Origin: Oscheius dolichura
Lineage: Eukaryota > Nematoda > Chromadorea > Rhabditida > Rhabditidae
Assembly: GCA_932521035.1 (NCBI GenBank)
Contig: OW051493.1
Coordinates: forward strand, 2,914,001 to 2,978,000
Direction of reading: 5' to 3'
DNA length: 64,000 bases
Shown here: piece after piece, positions 34,701-47,996 of the stretch
Layout: each line of letters starts with the position of its first letter
Numbering within the stretch: position 1 is the stretch's first letter
Notes under the pieces: generated by a model
Told to the model about the DNA's origin: nothing
Databases searched by the model: none
Seen by the model: the letters and a program-made list of their open reading frames with translations, nothing else
Translations under genes and position numbers: made by a program

Positions 34701-37700
34701 TTCCCTTTTTATCCTAATAAAAAGACCAGAATGAGTATCAGCGTGACACAGAAAAACGTAGCAAATGCGACGAGGGCCACCATGAAGATGGAGACGTGGT
34801 GGCCGAATGCCTCGGCGTCCTCCTCACTCATGCAGCACGGCAACCAGCTGCAGTTCAGCTGTCTCCCTCGAAGAGGCTGAAATAGACTTTTAACTGTCAG
34901 AAACCTTGAAGGCGCTAGTGGGTCTCTTGTTTCACTGGCCTCCCTCCTATAGTAGTCCTCCCCGGCTCCTCCACAATAAAAAGGAGCCTACCTCCTCGTC
35001 GCTGTCGTACTCAGCATCTTCCGTATTATATTCCACATTTTTGTTCTTCTCCAAGTCCCAGGCTACCGATGGCCGGTGTCCATATTGAGAGGATGGCCTC
35101 CTGTATAAGAAAGTATGGGTAAAAACAGAGGGGACCGACCTAACGGTGACGTCCAGCTGCGGCATTCTAATCAATCGTTATCTCCAATTGGTACATTTGC
35201 AACGGGGAAAAGAGACACCGGCCGGGACGAGGACAGGAATAGTAACTTTTGGATCCCCTGGATATACCCTTATTTAAAGCGCTACCGTGTCTGTTTGTGT
35301 GTGCGTAGATTGAGATTAGTGAGTGATTTTTCCCACCCGCGGCGACCTCTCCCCCTTCTGGAATGTGATCACTCCCGTATGAATAATTCCAATTCAATTA
35401 GTATTTTTCAGACTGGGAGATGATTCCATCTATGCCCGTGATGCGGTCCCTTTGAATGAGACGACGAATTTTGAACTCCGATGGCGAGGGAAGGTGGCGT
35501 CGCTGCAGACAGACACGGAGAAGATCACCACCCGAGTGGAGACCGTGAACTCGGCCATGAAGTTTATTAAAATCGGAGGAACACGGTATTTTCGGGGGAG
35601 TGGAAAGTTACTCTAATAATTATAGGCCTCTGCAAGGAACGGTAGAAGATCTGATGGTAAATAACGTGACCGTAATCCCGCCTCCTCCCGCGTCTGCCGC
35701 GCCACCGACTGTGGCAACAGTTCTCGGAGTCCCCGAGGAGGGGTCGATCTTCTCTCCTCTCACCGTGAAAGGTGACGGATTCCTGGAATTCCCGGCTGTG
35801 AAACGGGATGTCCGCAATGTTGTCGAGGTGGAAATAAGGCTAAAACCTATCAGCACCGATGGTATGACCTTCATCCTCCAATACAGTAATCCAAATGTAG
35901 GACTGGTCTTCTTCTGGGGAACAGTTGAAGAGGGAAAGGCTGCCGGCGACTTCCTGGCTCTGTATCTGGTGGCCAGTCAGCCTCATTTCTTCTGGAATCT
36001 CGGTTCAGGAATAGCCTATGTCAAGTAGGAAAAATAGTTCGACTCTTTCATTTTTGTGTTCCAGAGCTCCCCCTATTTCCAGCCATCAATGGAGTACTGT
36101 TGTCTTTTGCCATCAATTGAAGAATGGTTCCATCACTGTCAATGGAAAGCCCGGAGGACAACAGAACTCACAGGTCGGTGTCTTCTGATTTATTCAATGG
36201 GCCAAGGTTTTCTGATCCTCCGGGGGCCATCGGGAAGAAGAAATGGGTCGGGAATTCTCAACGGGCCCAGAAGGGACAGCGAGGACCGGGAATGCCGTTG
36301 ATAACTCTATTCAGCGTGAGCCATGCGGTGTCTAAATTCCCCGGGATAACCCCCATCTTCATGTCAAAACTTCCAATTTTCTTGTTTTCGCCCGTGGATG
36401 ACTAATTACCTCAATATTTTCCCTGTTTTTCAAGTAGCTCGTCTCCCCCGGCAGCTGAAAAAGCTCAGAAACCAGATTTCTCCCTCCCCGGATTTAATCA
36501 GCCTCATCTGGAGGCAATTGGCCCGAAGATGTCAGCCATAGCCATATATATTTTTCAGGGTAAGAACGTCCATTTGGATGTGGCGGGGGAGAGCGTCTTC
36601 GTCGGAGGAGTGGCCGGAAGGCAGATGATCCCCGACCGGATGGGCAAGCTGAGCATCCCCTTCGAGGGAACCATTGGCTACGTGGCCATCAACGAGGAGC
36701 CTCTCGAATTGAGAACGGTCAGTCAACGGTGGAGCAACAGTTTTATTCTTTTCTCTCTCTCTCTCTCTTTCTGTCTTTTCTGAAGGGGAAGGATCTAACC
36801 GAGCCGGTAGTAAGCATTGGCACGGGCGCGGCTGAGACTCTCCGAGCGTTTTCCCGCTTGTTGCATACCAGGCATCTGAAAATTCATTTGTGTCAGTCGG
36901 GCAAATAATTAGAGACGGTTACGGGCCGGCATGATTATGTTATTGGGGATGGAAAACACCTACCTGCATTTGGACATTCCTCCAAATGTGTTGGAAGTTC
37001 CTCTTCGGCAGGTAGTCCACCGGCTCCATGTCGAAGTCGGCCGCGTCTAAAGAGCAGATGTTTGAGTTTTTGGCGAGGAGGAGTGGAGACAGGAGTATTA
37101 GCAGGGTGGGAAAGAACCGCCGGGGTCCTTTACTCCATCTGCATCCTCTCGGGGACTGTCTCCTACAGTAAACCCTAGGGGACCGGGACACTGTGTCTCT
37201 GTAGACAGTAGGAGCAAAATTGAGATTTTAACATAAATAAAATTGTGGTTGATAATTACAGTATCCAGAAGAACACAAAATTATCCTAGAAAGGAGCACC
37301 TAAACGGTTAAAATGGCCCCATTCTGGTTGTTTGGAGACGCACTTGGAGAAAGTTCACCTTTGCACCCCCTTTTCTCCCAGCTTGTGGTAGTTTATTGGG
37401 GTTTAGTATGGCAATTCATAAACAACTTGAAAAACTGGATATTCTGGGAGGGAGGCAGGCATACTGTCCCTTTGACAGGGAGACGATTTGAATAAGATAG
37501 CCGACGACTTACCAATGACAAAAGAATGAGCCATGGCGAGGAGAGCGACCACCAAAAGAAGCAGAGACCTAAACACCGGGTGTGCTTGGCTATCCCATCC
37601 AAAAGTCAACGAACCTGAGAGCGTTCATGTTGAGGCGTCAGTGGTAGGAGGGCGGAGCCGGGGACCAGAGGGAAACGGCGAGTAGAATATGATGGATCTA

Positions 37701-38993
37701 GGAAATACTTAATTGGGTGGAATATATGATGGGAGGAGAGAGAGAGGACTTCGGGTGGGTGACAGACGTGTACATAATGGAACAGGGAGGACAATGGCCG
37801 GGCTTCACAGATCATATTCTTTTGTTTTTCTCGTTGTTTGTCAGTATCCTCTCCATTTCTAACTTTGATGAAAAGATAACGATGTGGAACAGTCCGAGGG
37901 ACAGTCAAGGGGATCCTCCCCAAATTCCAGTAACCCCCCTCCTCTTCCCGTCCTCCCATTTTCCAGAACTACGTGACTGCCACCATTGGCACAATTTCCT
38001 CTCCTCATAAATCTTCCACCTTCAATTTCCTAATTGATCGGAAGTTTCCAGGCGAGACGTCATGGATCGGTCACGGCGTACGAGAGCTCCCGTTGCAAGA
38101 CGGACCCATGTCAAAAAGGAAGTCAGTGTTATGAGAGGACGGATGGCAGACGCTGTAGAGGTAGTGGCCTCTCGAGAGGAAATGAAGTCTCTCTTCCAGA
38201 CAAGGATGGATACCCGGCCGTGTCCATGAGCAGTGAGGCTACGGTAGAATACGGCTACCATAACAATGTCAACACGTCGTTAGTTTTATCGGAGAGACAG
38301 CGGGTTATGTTCTCTTTTAGACAAATAGCCACGAACGAGACAATGGTCAGTTTTGAATTCCGGACGAAGACGGGAACCGGGGTGATCTGGTACGAGACGA
38401 CGTGGCGGCAGAGGGACGACGGCGACTTCTTCGTCATATTCTTAGATAATGGTAAGGAGACGACGGACCGACGCGTTCTCACTCGGGACGAGCTGGAAGA
38501 TGCTCAGTCTGCGTTGAACCCTATCTGCCTACAGTAAGACAATTTTCTTTAGAAGAGCTAAAAGTGACGGTGAACCTGGGAAATGATCTCTCCTTCAAGG
38601 CGGTGCCCATCCAGGGAACAGTCGAGCTGAATAAATGGCATACTGTAAACGTGGAAAGGTATTTTCCAGCCCTGGGAACCATATCTAAAGGGTGCTTTCA
38701 GAATTGGCCGGATAATCAATGTCCAGTTGGACGGCCGACCAGCGAGGTCGATTGTGACGACTCCCGGATCACAGGAGCTCAACACCAATGGAATTATTTA
38801 TCTAGGTGGGAAGGGCTGGGGCGAGAGGGACTCATCCCCTTCAGGTGGCCGCCTCCAGTCCAAACGGGGGACGCTGTCTCAACTGCCAGGCAGGTTCGAC
38901 GGATGTCTTCGGGAGCTCTTTATCAACGGAAATAAACTCAACCTCGTCCACGATACAATAACCGAGGCCACACCGTTGCTCTGCCATTTTTAG
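28786..38993 (+). CDS. agr-1: Agrin, basement-membrane proteoglycan core protein
   Basis: Agrin is a secreted matrix heparan-sulphate proteoglycan that organises synapses and basement membranes. The order of modules is canonical. A signal peptide (MTIHLLWSTLYLLLYVIPVL) leads an NtA laminin-binding domain (SDVVLTATVKNITIDV, then LRVRRIFKGKEYLDG). Follistatin/Kazal module 1 is at about 30350-30610 and modules 2-8 at about 31080-33190, each with a VCGSDG-type Kazal core (for example LREVCGSDGRTYPNECKMRR). Two laminin-EGF modules follow (about 33255-33600), then module 9 (about 33690-33960). Next come a linker, laminin-G 1 (GDGFLEFPAVKRDVRNVVEV, about 35770 on, continuing to 36720), an EGF module (RCKTDPCQKGSQC, about 38090) and laminin-G 2, ending in FDGCLRELFINGNKLNLVHD and CHF-stop. 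The FS8-LE-LE-FS9 arrangement equals that of vertebrate agrin. I see two laminin-G units rather than three. Introns of 716 bp (34696-35411) and about 1.3 kb (36721-38051) each hold an antisense gene. Many of the 40-odd borders are hand-inferred. Confidence 0.9.
30937..31006 (+). CDS. Alternative first exon of agrin with its own signal peptide
   Basis: A short open exon inside the agrin gene begins with ATG and encodes MRRLLAGLIILVQLGDGCF, a good signal peptide, then RYAK. It ends at a GT donor in phase 1. The preceding agrin exon (follistatin module 1, ending HYGNC) also ends in phase 1, and the acceptor near 31078 opens the next exon (KNPCDELRCGPGEEC, module 2) in the matching phase. Either exon can therefore be spliced to module 2. 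This would give a secreted form lacking NtA and module 1. A CCGATGCAG acceptor-like sequence lies 18 bases upstream of the ATG. The parallel to the NtA and short isoforms of vertebrate agrin is inference. Confidence 0.6.
34709..35165 (-). CDS. Small single-pass membrane protein nested in agrin intron
   Basis: Three short exons on the strand opposite agrin encode about 100 residues. It starts MPQLDVTVRRPSSQYGHRPS, continues with an acidic segment (EYNTEDAEYDSDEE), then LNCSWLPCCMSEEDAEAFGH, and ends with a C-terminal hydrophobic helix (VSIFMVALVAFATFFCVTLI, then LILVFLLG-stop). Both introns have GT-AG borders and keep the frame. The ATG is one base after a GATTAG acceptor. The whole gene lies inside the agrin intron 34696-35411; its stop is 13 bases from the agrin donor. 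It is a likely tail-anchored or single-pass protein. The CC pair near the helix could be acylated (inference). No family was recognised. Confidence 0.65.
36795..37628 (-). CDS. Neuropeptide precursor nested in agrin intron
   Basis: Four small exons encode a precursor of about 70 residues. The first exon is only 14 bases (MNALR) and completes a signal peptide with SLLLLVVALLAMAHSFVI. The rest is DAADFDMEPVDYLP, a KR cleavage site, NFQHIWRNVQMQMPGMQQA, a GKR site (cleavage plus amidation), and SESLSRARANAYYRLG-stop, whose final Gly predicts an amidated C-terminus. Proprotein-convertase cutting would give two amidated peptides ending QQA-amide and YYRL-amide. Introns are GT-AG and phases agree; the first is 46 bp. 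The gene sits in the agrin intron 36721-38051 on the opposite strand. I do not recognise either peptide as a known FLP or NLP family member. Confidence 0.7.
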
Positions 38994-39960
38994 GGGAATA
39001 TATAGGGCAGGGCGTCTCGTCTTCGTCTTTTGATCTCTGTAGAATACCAGAAAATAAATAAATATATCTATGTGTATTATTGAGAAAGAGAGAACATTTG
39101 GTAATAGAGGCCTGATGAAATTCTCTGATGATCTCATCTCGACTCAATCACCAAATCTTCTCTCAAAGGAGGAGGGGAGGACGAGACCGGCCGGCGGGGA
39201 CACGAGGTCCTTATGAACAGACGCCCAGTTGGCACCGTCGGCTGTCACCGTAAAGATGGGGAAAAAACTCCTGCTTATCAGCAGAAAAGGGCACTTATCT
39301 ACGGGAGGAGACCGAACGCCGAGAGGCGCGTTCTTATACATTGGGAAAGGTGGCCAGCTGTGACCGGCCGGTCTCCCTCGCTCTTCTTTTTGAAACTCGC
39401 GCCTTTATCAGTTTACTAACTGAAAAACTTTATAAAATAATGGTTAGTTTCAGTATTTGAATTGAGAATAAGCCAAAGTTACTCTTGAAACGGGGCACAA
39501 TAGCCATTTTGGTGAGGATCGGCCTAAGGTGCCCGGAGCGGAAGGCATTCAATCACTGAAAGTGTGAGCGTTTCCCTCATCTGGGCATCTTCACAAAAAT
39601 GGAAATGGTATCCGGAGACCACGAAGAATTTCTACAGAAGTCAACTTGAGGCCGGAGCAGAAGTCCTTGGTTGTTGCTTCAGAAGGAGTTGACCCGACAC
39701 CTCCCAGCCAAATGGTCATTCCTGGCTCTTCCTCATCTGACCGGACCTAATCTCTATCAGACAGACCATATTGAGACTTGGACAACAGTGACAGCCAATT
39801 GACAGTTAGTCTTTTTTAACTTTTTATCTCGACAGGTCCCTGCCGCCGTCTCTCTCTATCAGAGTGCCGGGGGACGACAGGATACGATGACATTTAGGGC
39901 CGACAATTGAGAAGGACTATAGTTTGAGGATATTTACACGGCAGACAAAAAGGGACTAGA
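38994..39960. other. Agrin 3' flank and convergent intergenic DNA
   Basis: AATAAATAAATA near 39050 is the likely agrin polyadenylation region. No coding frame is supportable between it and the stop of the next minus-strand gene at 39961. Confidence 0.5.
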
Positions 39961-40804
39961 TCAGGATCGGCCGGGAGATTTTGTCGGCTCGATGACGATT
40001 TGTGGCTTACTCGTGGGCGGATGCTGGGAAACCACCTGAAATAACAGAAGGCGCTGGTGGGTGGTGGTGGGCAATCCCTACCTTGGCCCGCTCTCGACGG
40101 TTGACAATATCTGTCGGCTTCAGTTGAGTCGTCAGTCGGCCATTGCCTTGGGAGACGGCTCTCTTCGGTCTCGTCCTGCCTGTCTCCGATATAGTGGGCC
40201 GGCTAGAGTGAGGATACTTGGAGAAGACCTCCAAACACTGGAAGAGGTATAGGCTATCCGGGGTTCTGGGGGCAATCCTACCTCAATATGGAGTTGGTGT
40301 AAGACCTGCTGCGAGCGAGGAGTATCGTGGGACAGGTGGGAGATCAGCCGGAGGACATGGCTGTCGCCCAGCTCCGCGTCTATAGAAACCGGTGTTTGAA
40401 ACGAGGGGGACAGCCGCCCTTACCGATTGAGTCGAAGTCCTTCAAAACGACATTTTCCTCATCGGACATATTTTTTTCTCTGAAAAGTTGGTTGGCCAGA
40501 GGAGAAATAGGAGAAGAAGAGGGGAAGGAGAGACAAATAATGGCTGAGCCTCAATAAAACACGACACTTACGAGAAAACATCCTTATTGTTGGAGATAAC
40601 GAGACATGGAAAACAACGCTCACTAAAAAGGGCATATATACAGCTGGGTAGGAGGAGGAAAAGCACTGGAGAGGGTGGGAGGAGGATGGAGCAGAGCCGA
40701 GGGTCATTTCACAAGAAAAGGACAAGGCAGACCGCGAGGTAGCCCAAGAGGAGGACAGGAGATTCCCAGTTTAGGGATGCATAGCCACGAGATCTAAACA
40801 AGCC
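39961..40804 (-). CDS. Unrecognised membrane protein, C-terminal exons
   Basis: A chain of six or so exons joins in one frame. A hydrophobic segment WESPVLLLGYLAVCLVLFF leads into ERCFPCLVISNNKDVF. It is followed by MSDEENVVLKDFDSIDAELG, DSHVLRLISHLSHDTPRSQQ, CLEVFSKYPHSSRP and a basic tail with RTRPKRAVSQGNG, ending KSPGRS-stop. Introns are short (44 bp in one case) with GT-AG borders. The first exon listed opens at an acceptor near 40793 without an ATG, so exons upstream, perhaps to about 41450, are missing from this model. The hydrophobic stretch suggests a membrane protein with a cytoplasmic tail. Function unknown. Confidence 0.5.
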
Positions 40805-41596
40805 AAATGGGATGAGGGTGGCGTCTCGGCATCATGACAATGCATAAATTATCGACGACAATGGATCAGATTTTTTCGCCCCCGTAGGAGGAAAAGAAGG
40901 AATTTCATCTCCCTCCCCGCCACCTGGGGAGTCTGTTGAAAGAGATAATTGCCACCTCTCGGAGGCGGACGGCGGAAGACTTCAACAATCGGACAGATCT
41001 TCGGTTGGATTATGAATAATAACGTGATTTGGAAATGGTGGTCAGGACAAAGAAGGTTGACGGGCAGAAGTCTGTTGCCGGCCATCTGGCTCACTGGATG
41101 ACCATCGTCGAGGCAGCCACTTCATCTCCGGTAAAAGTGGAGTTTTAATAACAGGAAAAGAGTGGTAGAGAAGCCGCATTGCGGATTATTTCAAAGGAAA
41201 GGAGCGGCCAAGCTATAGGGGAGAGAGCCTCTTCCGAGGCTGCCGGAACAGCCAACCAGGAAAGGTGTAAACCTGATTAGATGAGGGTGGAGGCTCGTAA
41301 AAGGGAGTAGTTCCTGGAATGGTCCCCCGAGGATCAGTTCAAGTCTTTTCCCAACTGCAAAGAATACTAAACAGGATGAGAAGACCGGGAGGAAGAGGAG
41401 GAGGCGGCCGAGGTTGATCTTCTGCTCCGGAAATTGAAAAATATTGGGGAAGGATAGCCAATTTGGATGAAAATGGATCCTCTCGAGGTGCTACAATTTC
41501 CTAGAATTGAGGGAGACGAGTAATAGAAGAGGGCAGATAGAGGCCACTACCAGGCGAGGTTCAGTTGTTATTTATGCCAAGACTCGTCCTCCCCTA

Positions 41597-42050
41597 CTAC
41601 TTGGCCTTCTCCTTCTTCTTGTCGTTGTCCTTCGACGCCGTCTCCCCGCCTCCCCAGTTGCTTTCCACGTCGTTGATCGTGTCGTTGTCGTTCGTCGGCA
41701 GGAGATCGCCCTTGCCCTCGGCCTGCTCAACAGGCTTCTGTTGTTTCGAGTCGGCCGCCTTCTCGTCCTCTTTCGTCTTCTTCTTCTCCTCCTTTTCGTC
41801 CTCCTTCTTCGGCTCGTCCGGCAATATCCCCGTCTCGCTCTTCTTCTCCTCCACCGTCGGCTCCTTCGCAGTCTTCGACTTCTCCCTCGACAGAACCGGT
41901 CGGGGCACCGCCTTCTTCTCACTTATCTGAAATCTCTCCGCATCAATTTAAAACAGGCAACCTTACCGGCTTCGTGTTACTCTTTTTTCCTTTTCCACAA
42001 CCAGTGAAAATAAGAGCGGAAAGGGCCGCTAGAAGCAGCCACAAGCACAT
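41597..42050 (-). CDS. Small secreted or membrane-anchored charged protein
   Basis: Exon 1 (41967-42050) encodes a hydrophobic leader MCLWLLLAALSALIFTGCGK. Exon 2 (41597-41926) encodes about 110 residues rich in K, E, D and P (for example EKKKTKEDEKAADSKQQKPV) with no fold visible, ending KKKEKAK-stop. A 40-bp GT-AG intron joins them. The leader followed directly by GC and a charged low-complexity tail is shared with the small gene at 53614-53988, so both may belong to one family. Function unknown. Confidence 0.7.
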
Positions 42051-42137
42051 AATCTTGAATGGCCAACGTCTGCGGATTAGCCCCCAATCCGACTTGGCTA
42101 ATCTCTATTTGTCTCCTCTTTTGTTCTTTCCCATCAG

Positions 42138-42632
42138 TGGCCGTATCCACAAGAAATCTCCCCTGGAGCTTTTGGTATCCACAAGGCTAGGGAGATCTCC
42201 CCGGCTGGGGACCTCCCCAGGGAAGACTTTTATCATTCTACTACGAGGGATAGAGCCAACAGAAACGACGTCTTAGGTCAGGGAAAGTTTGTTGGGTGAT
42301 AGAAAGAAAAGACATAAAAAATTAACACTGCGCTGCAGTCTACGCTTCTGAATGCGTAAAGTAAGCGAGGCTAACTGATAATATCCTCCTTTATCATTCT
42401 ACTTTATAGGATTGAGGTCCCAAGGATAGGTTTGTTCTTTCCCTGACCTAAGACGTCGTTTCTGTTGGCTCTATCCCTCGTAGTAGAATGATAAAAGTCT
42501 TCCCTGGGGAGGTCCCCAGCCGGGGAGATCTCCCCAGTCTTGTGGATACCAAAAGCTCCCCTTGGGGAGATGTCCCCAGGGAGGTCCCCAGCTGGGGAGG
42601 TCCCCGGGGAGATTTCTTGTGGATACGGCCAC
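42138..42632. repeat. Foldback (long terminal inverted repeat) element
   Basis: The arms 42138-42287 and about 42437-42632 are inverted copies. The outer ends read TGGCCGTATCCACAAGAAAT on plus at the left, and the same on minus at the right. The right arm is longer because it has extra copies of a small GC-rich palindromic unit (GGGGAGGTCCCCAGC-like). A spacer of about 150 bases contains no coding sequence. It resembles a non-autonomous foldback or MITE-type DNA element. No clear target duplication was seen. Confidence 0.75.
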
Positions 42633-42814
42633 AGGTCACAAAATAATCAGTGACAGAGTCGAATTATCGAGTGTATTCCGCTACAGTATACTGTCGCGTC
42701 GGGAGAGCCCGATTATCAAAGAGGGAAGAGTGGATGACAATCAATAGAACCTTCTCTCTGGTACCCCCGTATTTCTTGTACAAGTCCACTACTTCCTCCC
42801 CTTCTCTTCTACAG

Positions 42815-43502
42815 TACCCTCTCATTTTATAGCTCCTCTCTTCGGGTGGTGGTGATGAAGTACGAGCAATTTACGGGAGTACCGGCAGAGTTACAGCTTC
42901 AAATCGTGAGGAAAACTCCTCCCTCGTCCTCCAAAACGGTTTATCGGCTCGACGGGTTCAACCATTTCAGTGCTATCCGATTCCATATGTCCGTCTCCGT
43001 CGGAGCTGCCGATATATGGATGAATTCTGTGAAAAGAAGAAGAAACAACTGGGCATCTACTGTTATCGAAAGGAGCCTTACCTGTACTTGCTGAATACTG
43101 TGTGGATTCCGCCGTTCAATTCACATAGTTCTAATTTAAGCCAGATTGTAGGAAGAAACGGGGGGAGGCGATATTGATGGACCCCACGTGTTGATAAATT
43201 ACGGTAGAATGGAGGGAAGTCATAATTTTACAATTCCAATGGCTCGGGAGAATATCCCCTGGGTCAGTAGGATGCTATCCGGATTCGCGTTCACTCATCT
43301 CACTGTGGTATGTTGAAGAGTCTTCAAAAAACGTTACCACCATGAAATTTTCCATTTCCAGGATGGCAGCGACGATAAAAATGGAAAATTCGTCAATTAT
43401 TTGTTCAAAATGTATTTGCGATTTCCATTGGACTGTTCTGCATCCTATGAAAAGATGAAAAACACAGAAACCATGACGGAAATCAAGGAGGAAGATCCGT
43501 GA
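42815..43502 (+). CDS. Unrecognised cysteine-rich protein, 3' part
   Basis: Four exons join in frame. The first includes SLRVVVMKYEQFTGVPAELQ. Next comes a basic Cys-rich exon (CYPIPYVRLRRSCRYMDEFC, then LGIYCYRKEPYLYLLNT). The third has DIDGPHVLINYGRMEGSHNF and MARENIPWVSRMLSGFAF. The last exon ends FPLDCSASYEKMKNTETM and IKEEDP-stop. Introns are about 32, 52 and 60 bp with GT-AG ends. The Cys spacing (C-x11-C-x6-C-x9-C) suggests disulphides in a secreted protein, but I see no signal peptide because the 5' exons (perhaps in 42650-42800) are unresolved. The foldback repeat lies just upstream, in its promoter or a 5' intron. It converges with malic enzyme. Confidence 0.6.
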
Positions 43503-43707
43503 TATTGTGTAGTCTATCGAAGAATTTTACCAGGAGTAGGAATTATATAAATGTACAACTCCATTACGGGTAATATGCATTTAAAATTTATTGTAAATTT
43601 TATACATGAGGTTTATAAAAAGAAAAGACTAGTTTCCAAACCGGATAATACAAGCTATTGACTAATAAACAATATCTAAAAAAAAAGATGCAAAAGTTAG
43701 TTACAAG

Positions 43708-46156
<2,449 letters not shown>

Positions 46157-47996
46157 CGTTCTAGTATCTCACCCAAACTTGAAATTTCACTGAAAACAAA
46201 ATATTGACGATGAAGTAATGACTATTTTTGTAAAGAAATTTGAAGAGAAGCATGTATGTACATCAACAATCAAAGAGGAAGTTAACCAGATAACTGATTT
46301 TATCCCGTATTTGCTGCAGCTACCTAGTATATGTTGTTAGTAGCTAAGTAGCTATATAAGAGTCAGAACGAAGAATACAACAGATGAACAAAGCAACACT
46401 CGCTCTGTATGGCAGTGCGCGAAGGTGGCTCGTCAAAACAAGAAAAAGTACAAACATCAGCCATGTTAAAACGTGATTGTTTCTTTTACAAACCTATAAA
46501 GGAAGTTGTACTAGTTTACATCGTACATCTTGCCGTTTTCTATGTTTTCGATAAGAAATAATCTACATTTTCGAGGCACGTGCCGATAGCAGTTGGCATT
46601 ACAAGGCAGCCTTTTAGCAATAATTGTAGTCCCTCAAAAAGCTTGAAACACTGCTCTAATCCTGGGAGATAAAGCCAAAACTATCAATAAATAGAATATA
46701 TTTTGGTGTTATGGCAAGTCCGAGCAGTTGCGAGAGAACAACCTCAGCCGCGAGGAACTGGTTACTTGCACAAGGTCTTTTCCTAGTAACTTCCGCACAG
46801 TTTGGCAGAAATGAATCCAGGAAATAGAGGAGAATTACACACTGAACATCCATGAGAACCAAACCTCTCGGCTATTTTCCTCCCCAGTAATCTGTCCCGT
46901 TTCTTTCGGCGCGAATTCAAACAGCGCCCGCCCGATGTGATGTCCCCTCTCTCTCGCTCTATGTGTGTTTGCTGGGCCATCGATCCAGCGACCACAGGAC
47001 AGCGTCTTGTTCAATCGCCTCTCCGCACCACTGCAATCGCCCAAATTGCCGCTGTGGTCGCACTAAGAAGGCGAAAAACAACTGAAATGACTGGCTGTGG
47101 GAGAGAGGATATGAGAGAGTCGTATCGTATACAAAAGGATACAAGCTTGCCGTTGTATCATTGAGGAGAAGGACTGCTTTGGAAAGAAATAGCACAATTT
47201 CTTTTTGTTATATTGAAAAGCGTTGGAGCTCCTAATGTTGCTGCTACATACGTGGATTTCTGAGGGCTTGGGCAATGTTGGAAACTGGAAAATGCATCCA
47301 ATGGAAGTAAAATGAGATGAAATATTTTTCTACAGGAAACTTTGTTGCCAAGTTTAAAAAAAAATGACATTCAGATAATGAGAAGCTATACGAACAAATC
47401 AAGGGCCCGAGGGCGAGACGAGTCGTATCCTAGGCTACCCAGAGTATTCAGCTTATCATAATACATAATAGCTACTAATAAGATCCAAGGTTATCACAGG
47501 ATCTGGTGATTCCAGACTGTAGTTCTCTTCTATAACCTGGAGTATAGCATAAGATCTTCTCTGTATTCTTTGCCTCCTTTCCCATGCCATGCACTCGGTG
47601 CAGATTGTTCTCACCCCGGCTGAGGTCATCCATAAGGCTCACAGTCTGTCGTTCGATTGACAGAATGTCGCTCTTAGCCCGCTCTCACCACCTGCCCTCC
47701 TCCCTTTCCAGGACATATTCCCATTCATTTGACTATCTCATTGTGGGTTTGGCTTGCTCTTAGGCCTATCTAACGGGCGGAGAGAAAGAGAGAGACAGCG
47801 TCGCCAATAGACGCCGGCTGAACCGCAGTCGCGTGGCTATGCGCAGCAGTCGCCCGTTGTTGTCCCGCCCACTGCCAGTGATCGCGTAGCCGATAGACGC
47901 TCGCTCCCCATTCAATGCCTCTGCCCTTTTGCCCAGCTCTCTTCTAGTCTCATTGCCCACCAGCCCTTCCCACAGTAAAGACACTATTCCAGAAGT
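46157..47996. other. Intergenic between malic enzyme and HMG gene
   Basis: This interval divides a minus-strand and a plus-strand gene and should contain both promoters. Short frames on both strands (for example 46656-46862 and 47158-47370 minus) show no domain or exon partner. The last 40 bases before the HMG start contain a CTATTCCAG acceptor. Confidence 0.45.
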
